9,928 nucleotides of DNA, from positions 1-9,928 of the forward strand of contig JBAZZU010000047.1 in NCBI GenBank assembly GCA_041658605.1. The letters are read 5' to 3'. Positions 6,548 to 9,928 of this stretch are shown in pieces (within the stretch, counting starts at the first letter, position 1; every line of letters begins with the position of its first letter). Source of the DNA: JBAZWE01 sp041658605. Lineage in GTDB: Bacteria; Actinomycetota; Thermoleophilia; BMS3ABIN01. The position numbers were made by a program, and so were the translations under genes. Under the pieces are notes generated by a model, which worked only from the letters and a program-made list of their open reading frames with translations, did not search any database and was not told the DNA's origin.

Positions 6548-8029
6548 ATGCAAAAAATCAACGAAGAAGAAGAGATCCAGCTTGTAGAAGGGAGTGGGGG
6601 ACTGCTCAAGATCGTGGATGGGAAAGAAGAGCCCAACTACGATATGACCATCAATATTTTCCAGGAGGGGGATATCGTCAGCGGCGAGGTTGTCCGCATC
6701 GACAAAGACGAGATCCTGGTTGATATCGGGTACAAATCCGAGGGAGTCATCCCGGCCAGCGAGTTGTCGATTCGCAAGTCGGTAAGCACCGAAGACGAAG
6801 TGAGCGTCGGCGACAAAATCGACGCTCTCGTCATGCAGAAGGAAGACGCCGAAGGCCGCCTCATACTCTCCAAGAAACGCGCCCGCTTCGAGCAGGCATG
6901 GAAGAGGATCGAAGAGGTCGAACAGCAGGCCGCCACTATCGACGGCACCGTGATTGAAGTCGTCAAGGGCGGGCTCATACTCGATCTGGGCGTACGTGGT
7001 TTTCTGCCCGCGTCCCTCGTGGACATCCGCCGCATCCAGAACCTCGATGAATACATGGGCCGTACGCTGACCTGCCGTGTCATCGAGCTCAACCGCAGCC
7101 GCAACAACGTGGTCCTCTCTCGCAGGGCCGTGCTCGAGGAAGAGCGCAAGGAAGTCAGGGAGCAGATCCTTGGCAAGCTCCAGCCGGGCGACGTGGTAAT
7201 CGGCGTCATATCGAACATCGTGGACTTCGGCGCCTTTGTGGACCTGGAAGGCATCGACGGACTAATTCATATATCCGAGCTGTCCTGGGGACATGTCAAT
7301 CATCCTTCGGAGGTATTGACTGTCGGCCAGGAGGTAAAGGTCAAGGTACTCGACATCAATAAGGAGCGCCAGCGCGTTTCCCTCGGTCTCAAGCAGACCC
7401 AGGAAGATCCGTGGGCCAGCCTTGTAGACGCGCATAACGTCGGCGATACGATGACGGGCAAAGTCACCAAGCTCGTGAGCTTTGGCGCTTTTGTCCAGAT
7501 CAGCGAGGGCATCGAGGGCCTGGTGCATATATCCGAGCTGGCCGACCATCATGTTGAAAAGCCGGAGGAAGTGGTCGCCGTAGGTGATGACGTCGAGGTC
7601 AAGATCATTGAGATCGACGCGCAGCGCCGCCGTCTCTCGCTCAGCATCAAGCGCCTGCATGAGGAGATAACGGAAGAGGGCGAAGCCGTCGAGGAAGGCG
7701 AAGATGTGGAAGCTGTCACCAACGAAGCGCCGGCAGTGGAACCCGAGGCCGATGAAGAGACATTCGTCGAGGCCGAAAGCCTTGGCTTGAGTGACGAGAT
7801 ATTCCCGGATAAGCCCGGCTATGAGCCGGCCGCCGAGGAGGAAATATCAGCAGATATCGAACTGGCTGACGCCGGTATCGAGCTGGCCGATGAACCCCAG
7901 CTTGTGGACGCGGATTCCGACCTTGCCGCTGAGCCTGAACTGGATGATACTGTAGAGGAAGAGCCCGAGGCAGAGACTGAAGCTGCGGAAAGTGAAAAGG
8001 CTGAGGACGAGGACGCAAAAGCCGAGTAA
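6548..8029 (+). CDS. rpsA: 30S ribosomal protein S1 (four S1 domains, acidic tail)
   Basis: S1 binds mRNA on the 30S subunit and helps initiation. The 493 residues contain four S1 domains beginning near residues 41 (GDIVSGEVVRI), 133 (GTVIEVVKGG), 214 (GDVVIGVISNIVDFGAFVDL) and 299 (GDTMTGKVTKLVSFGAFVQI). Domains 3 and 4 carry the classic GLIHISEL / GLVHISEL motif; domain 2 is the divergent type with GVRGFLPASLV. This four-domain plan and length fit the actinobacterial form rather than the six-domain E. coli protein. From about residue 372 to the end runs a tail with roughly 50 Asp/Glu in about 120 residues and only three Lys, no Arg; it looks disordered. The ATG is preceded by AGAAAGGA. A promoter-like TATAAT lies upstream and a strong terminator follows 25 bases after the stop, so rpsA may be a single-gene unit. 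Confidence 0.96.
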   Translation: MQKINEEEEIQLVEGSGGLLKIVDGKEEPNYDMTINIFQEGDIVSGEVVRIDKDEILVDIGYKSEGVIPASELSIRKSVSTEDEVSVGDKIDALVMQKEDAEGRLILSKKRARFEQAWKRIEEVEQQAATIDGTVIEVVKGGLILDLGVRGFLPASLVDIRRIQNLDEYMGRTLTCRVIELNRSRNNVVLSRRAVLEEERKEVREQILGKLQPGDVVIGVISNIVDFGAFVDLEGIDGLIHISELSWGHVNHPSEVLTVGQEVKVKVLDINKERQRVSLGLKQTQEDPWASLVDAHNVGDTMTGKVTKLVSFGAFVQISEGIEGLVHISELADHHVEKPEEVVAVGDDVEVKIIEIDAQRRRLSLSIKRLHEEITEEGEAVEEGEDVEAVTNEAPAVEPEADEETFVEAESLGLSDEIFPDKPGYEPAAEEEISADIELADAGIELADEPQLVDADSDLAAEPELDDTVEEEPEAETEAAESEKAEDEDAKAE

Positions 8030-8054
8030 CTTTTTTACAGACTCGAGTACTTAC

Positions 8055-8084
8055 GCGCCCCGCCTTCGGCGGGGCGCTTTTTTT
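8055..8084 (+). terminator. strong intrinsic terminator after rpsA
   Basis: A perfect 10-bp GC-rich stem, GCGCCCCGCC (8055-8064) with GGCGGGGCGC (8068-8077), closes on a TTC loop and is followed at once by seven T (8078-8084). This is a textbook rho-independent terminator and the clearest transcript end in the window, separating rpsA from the coaE group. Confidence 0.95.
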
Positions 8085-8096
8085 CCCAAAAATCAT

Positions 8097-8125
8097 TTGA
8101 ACAGATATGATCCAGCCGCTAGACT
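8097..8125 (+). promoter_or_regulatory. candidate promoter of the coaE-slt-uvrB unit
   Basis: TTGAAC (8097-8102) and TAGACT (8120-8125) are spaced by 17 bases; each matches four of six consensus positions. They lie just after the rpsA terminator and would start transcription near 8132, about 24 bases before coaE. The strong terminator implies that a promoter must exist in this 71-base gap unless read-through occurs. Confidence 0.4.
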
Positions 8126-8155
8126 GCTGGGAATATCCATACAGGGGATCGACGG

Positions 8156-8776
8156 ATGTCAGCTCAAACCATAAGACAGGTAACAGTACGAGTGGCTCTC
8201 ACCGGAGGCATCGGCTCCGGGAAGAGCACGGCGCTGCTTATGTTCGGCGCCCGGGGCGCGGCGGTATTGAGTTCAGACAAAGTCGTGCACGCTTTGCTGC
8301 AGAGGGAAGACGTCAGGCAGCGTGTATCAGAAAGCCTGGAGCTCGGACAGGTCGATTCGGGTGAGACAGGCCGCCTGGCTCTGGCCGACGTCGTGTTCGC
8401 GGATGAAAAAAAGCTGCATAAACTCGAAGCGATCCTGTTTCCTCTTGTGCGAGCCGAGATCAGCGACTGGATGGAATCATCGTATGTAGCCTCGATGCCG
8501 CTGGCCGTGGTCGAGATTCCCATGGTGTTCGAGGCGGCGATGGAGGACCTGTTCGATAAGATCGTGCTAGTGACAGCCCCTACCGCAGTGCGCGGCGCCA
8601 GGCATGCCGGCCAGGTGGGCAAGGCCGATTTCGAGCGCCGGGCCTCACAACAGCTCTCTGAGGCGGAAAAAGAAAAGCGCTCAGATTTCGTATACTGGAA
8701 TACCGGTTCACCGGATGAGCTCGATAAGTTCGTGGAGAGGACCGTCGCGGCTCTCACCACAGTGGGGGGAATGTGA
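8156..8776 (+). CDS. coaE: Dephospho-CoA kinase CoaE (divergent)
   Basis: CoaE phosphorylates the ribose 3'-hydroxyl of dephospho-CoA with ATP, the last step of coenzyme A synthesis. The 206 residues are of usual size. The P-loop GGIGSGKST is at 17-25, the likely catalytic base is D41 (LSSDKVVH), and IPMVFEA (121-127) matches the family's PLLFE region; RRASQQLSEAEKEKRSDFVYWNTGS is the usual C-terminal signature. Departures from the common pattern are F95-P96 where LExIxHP is normal, and a lid RHAGQ (149-153) with Gln at a position usually Arg. The ATG has AGGGG at 8143-8147; a GTG at 8192, closer to the P-loop, is an alternative start. The gene overlaps the next by 4 bases (GTGA). A strong terminator precedes it. 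Confidence 0.93.
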   Translation: MSAQTIRQVTVRVALTGGIGSGKSTALLMFGARGAAVLSSDKVVHALLQREDVRQRVSESLELGQVDSGETGRLALADVVFADEKKLHKLEAILFPLVRAEISDWMESSYVASMPLAVVEIPMVFEAAMEDLFDKIVLVTAPTAVRGARHAGQVGKADFERRASQQLSEAEKEKRSDFVYWNTGSPDELDKFVERTVAALTTVGGM

Positions 8777-9363
8777 AATCAGCCAGGCGCATTATTCTGG
8801 CCCTGTTTCTTGCGTGTCTGCTGGCGGGAGCTTTTATGCTGGTCCATCTGGCGATGCCCGGGTGGTACGCGCGCTGGCTCTATCCGCTTGACCACGCGGA
8901 AATCATCACAAAGAATGCATCCCGGTACCAACTCGATCCCGCCCTGGTGGCCGCCGTCATCTACGAAGAAAGCAGCTTCAACGATCAGTCCGTCTCGAAG
9001 GAAGGCGCCATCGGTTTGATGCAGCTGCTGCCGTCAACCGCTACATGGATATCGACGAAGGACGGCAACGCTGATTTCAACCCGAAAAACCTCGAAGACC
9101 CCGCGGTGAATATCTCCTATGGATGCTGGTATCTGCGCTATCTGCTGGACCGTTATGAAAACGAGGAGCTGGCGCTGGCGGCGTACAACGGCGGCACTGA
9201 AAACGTCGACAGCTGGGTAAAGACAGCCAGAAGCTCGGGCCGCGATTTCAATTCAGTACAGGATATCCCCTGGCGTGAAACCAGGGATTATGTGTCGCAC
9301 GTAGACAGGACAAGCGAAATATATACAAGCGCCTATGCGGCCGAGCTGGGAATCGGGGGTTAA
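8773..9363 (+). CDS. Small membrane-anchored lytic transglycosylase (SLT domain)
   Basis: This protein should cleave the glycan strands of peptidoglycan non-hydrolytically, outside the cytoplasmic membrane. The start is GTG 8773, inside the coaE stop (ATGTGA), giving 196 residues. Residues 1-6 are basic (KSARR) and about 7-28 form one hydrophobic segment, an uncleaved anchor or signal peptide. The SLT domain follows: VIYEESSF with catalytic E66, GAIGLMQLLPSTA (78-90), NISYGCWYLRYLL (113-125) and LALAAYNGG (133-141), the standard goose-type lysozyme fold motifs. It is shorter than E. coli Slt70 and holds little beyond the catalytic domain. Coupled translation with coaE is likely, and uvrB begins 6 bases after its stop. 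Such small SLT genes near coaE are, to my memory, also common in Clostridia. No symbol is assigned because the exact subfamily is unclear. Confidence 0.93.
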   Translation: MKSARRIILALFLACLLAGAFMLVHLAMPGWYARWLYPLDHAEIITKNASRYQLDPALVAAVIYEESSFNDQSVSKEGAIGLMQLLPSTATWISTKDGNADFNPKNLEDPAVNISYGCWYLRYLLDRYENEELALAAYNGGTENVDSWVKTARSSGRDFNSVQDIPWRETRDYVSHVDRTSEIYTSAYAAELGIGG

Positions 9364-9369
9364 GCTGCC

Positions 9370-9928
9370 ATGACCGGCTTCAGGATCAACTCGACATACC
9401 GCCCTACGGGCGACCAGCCCCAGGCGATCGAATCTCTCGTCGAGGGCATCCGCCGTGGAGATTTCTGCCAGACGCTCATGGGGGTCACCGGCTCCGGAAA
9501 GACCTTCACCATGGCCAACATCATCGAGGCCGTCAACCGGCCGGCGCTGATCATGGCGCACAACAAGACCCTTGCCGCGCAGCTCTGTAACGAGTTCAAG
9601 GAGTACCTGCCCGACAACGTCGTGGAATATTTCGTCAGCTATTACGACTACTACCAGCCCGAGGCTTACCTGCCCGCGACTGATACATATATAGAGAAGG
9701 ACACATCCATCAACGATGAGATCGATCGCCTGCGACACGCGGCTACCAGCGCGCTCCTGTCACGGCGCGACGTCGTCATTGTCGCCAGCGTCTCCTGTAT
9801 TTACGGCCTCGGGTCTCCCGAAGAGTATCTGGCGAAGATGGTTATGCTGAAAATCGGTGACGAACCCGGGCTGGAGGCTGTGACGCGGCGCCTCGTGGAT
9901 ATAATGTACAGCCGCGGCGACTACGATT
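9370..9928 (+). CDS. uvrB: Excinuclease ABC subunit UvrB, N-terminal part (3' truncated)
   Basis: UvrB is the damage-verifying helicase-like subunit of nucleotide excision repair; it receives DNA from UvrA and recruits UvrC. The frame is open from ATG 9370 to the window edge, 186 residues of an expected ~660-700. It shows the adenine-binding start YRPTGDQPQAI (10-20), Walker A GVTGSGKT (38-45), AHNKTLAAQL, and the tyrosine-rich beta-hairpin that clamps DNA, YYDYYQPEAYLP (91-102), followed by DTYIEKD, SINDEIDRLRHAAT and ASVSCIYGLGSPEEY. All are near-identical to the family. GGGGG at 9355-9359 may serve as the ribosome binding site. It lies 6 bases after the transglycosylase stop, in the same unit as coaE. 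Repair patches left after UvrABC are filled by DNA polymerase I, encoded nearby. Confidence 0.98.
   Translation, partial: MTGFRINSTYRPTGDQPQAIESLVEGIRRGDFCQTLMGVTGSGKTFTMANIIEAVNRPALIMAHNKTLAAQLCNEFKEYLPDNVVEYFVSYYDYYQPEAYLPATDTYIEKDTSINDEIDRLRHAATSALLSRRDVVIVASVSCIYGLGSPEEYLAKMVMLKIGDEPGLEAVTRRLVDIMYSRGDYD

Noticed and set aside
7268..7540. A 15-base direct repeat, CATATATCCGAGCTG, at 7268-7282 and 7526-7540
   Set aside because: Both copies encode HISEL of S1 domains 3 and 4 in the same frame, so it reflects domain repetition, not a mobile or regulatory repeat.
8806..8820. Possible lipoprotein box (FLAC) in the transglycosylase N-terminus
   Set aside because: The residues before Cys15 do not fit the lipobox, and the Cys falls in the middle of the hydrophobic segment, too early for cleavage.
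1..9928. Search by eye for CRISPR arrays, insertion sequences, tRNA or rRNA genes, and toxin-antitoxin or defence genes
   Set aside because: No regular repeat-spacer pattern, no terminal inverted repeats with a transposase, no cloverleaf-like segment, and the gaps between genes are short and all accounted for.

Overview
The window is a moderately GC-rich bacterial chromosome segment in which every gene lies on the + strand and coding density is high. It holds a run of housekeeping genes: the 3' end of a DUF512 (radical SAM family) gene, der, plsY, gpsA, polA, rpsA, coaE, a small lytic transglycosylase gene and the 5' part of uvrB. The order polA-rpsA-coaE-(slt)-uvrB, and an S1 protein with four S1 domains plus a long acidic tail, resemble Actinobacteria. 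The DUF512-der-plsY-gpsA block and the coaE-slt pairing are, from recall, also typical of Clostridia. My best guess is a deep-branching, perhaps anaerobic, actinobacterial lineage. This is inferred from gene order and protein style, not from a database search.

Layout. Positions 3-563 carry the C-terminal part of the DUF512 protein. After a 90-base gap, der (GTPase for 50S ribosome assembly) is followed 3 bases later by plsY (acyl-phosphate:glycerol-3-phosphate acyltransferase). A 126-base gap with a weak hairpin and a weak promoter candidate precedes gpsA, which makes the glycerol-3-phosphate that PlsY consumes. polA follows 35 bases later; its proofreading domain appears catalytically dead. 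A 186-base gap then holds small inverted repeats, a perfect TATAAT box and a structured leader for rpsA. rpsA ends at a strong intrinsic terminator (8055-8084), the clearest transcription boundary in the window. A new unit begins with coaE, overlaps the lytic transglycosylase gene by 4 bases, and runs after 6 more bases into uvrB, which leaves the window.

Functionally the segment joins ribosome assembly and translation (der, rpsA), the first steps of phospholipid synthesis (gpsA, plsY), DNA repair and replication (polA, uvrB), coenzyme A synthesis (coaE) and cell-wall turnover (slt). I see no mobile element, CRISPR array, tRNA, rRNA, toxin-antitoxin or defence gene, and no sign of a novel multi-gene system. 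The points worth a second look are modest: the rpsA leader, the acidic tail of S1, the divergent CoaE, and the DUF512-der linkage.
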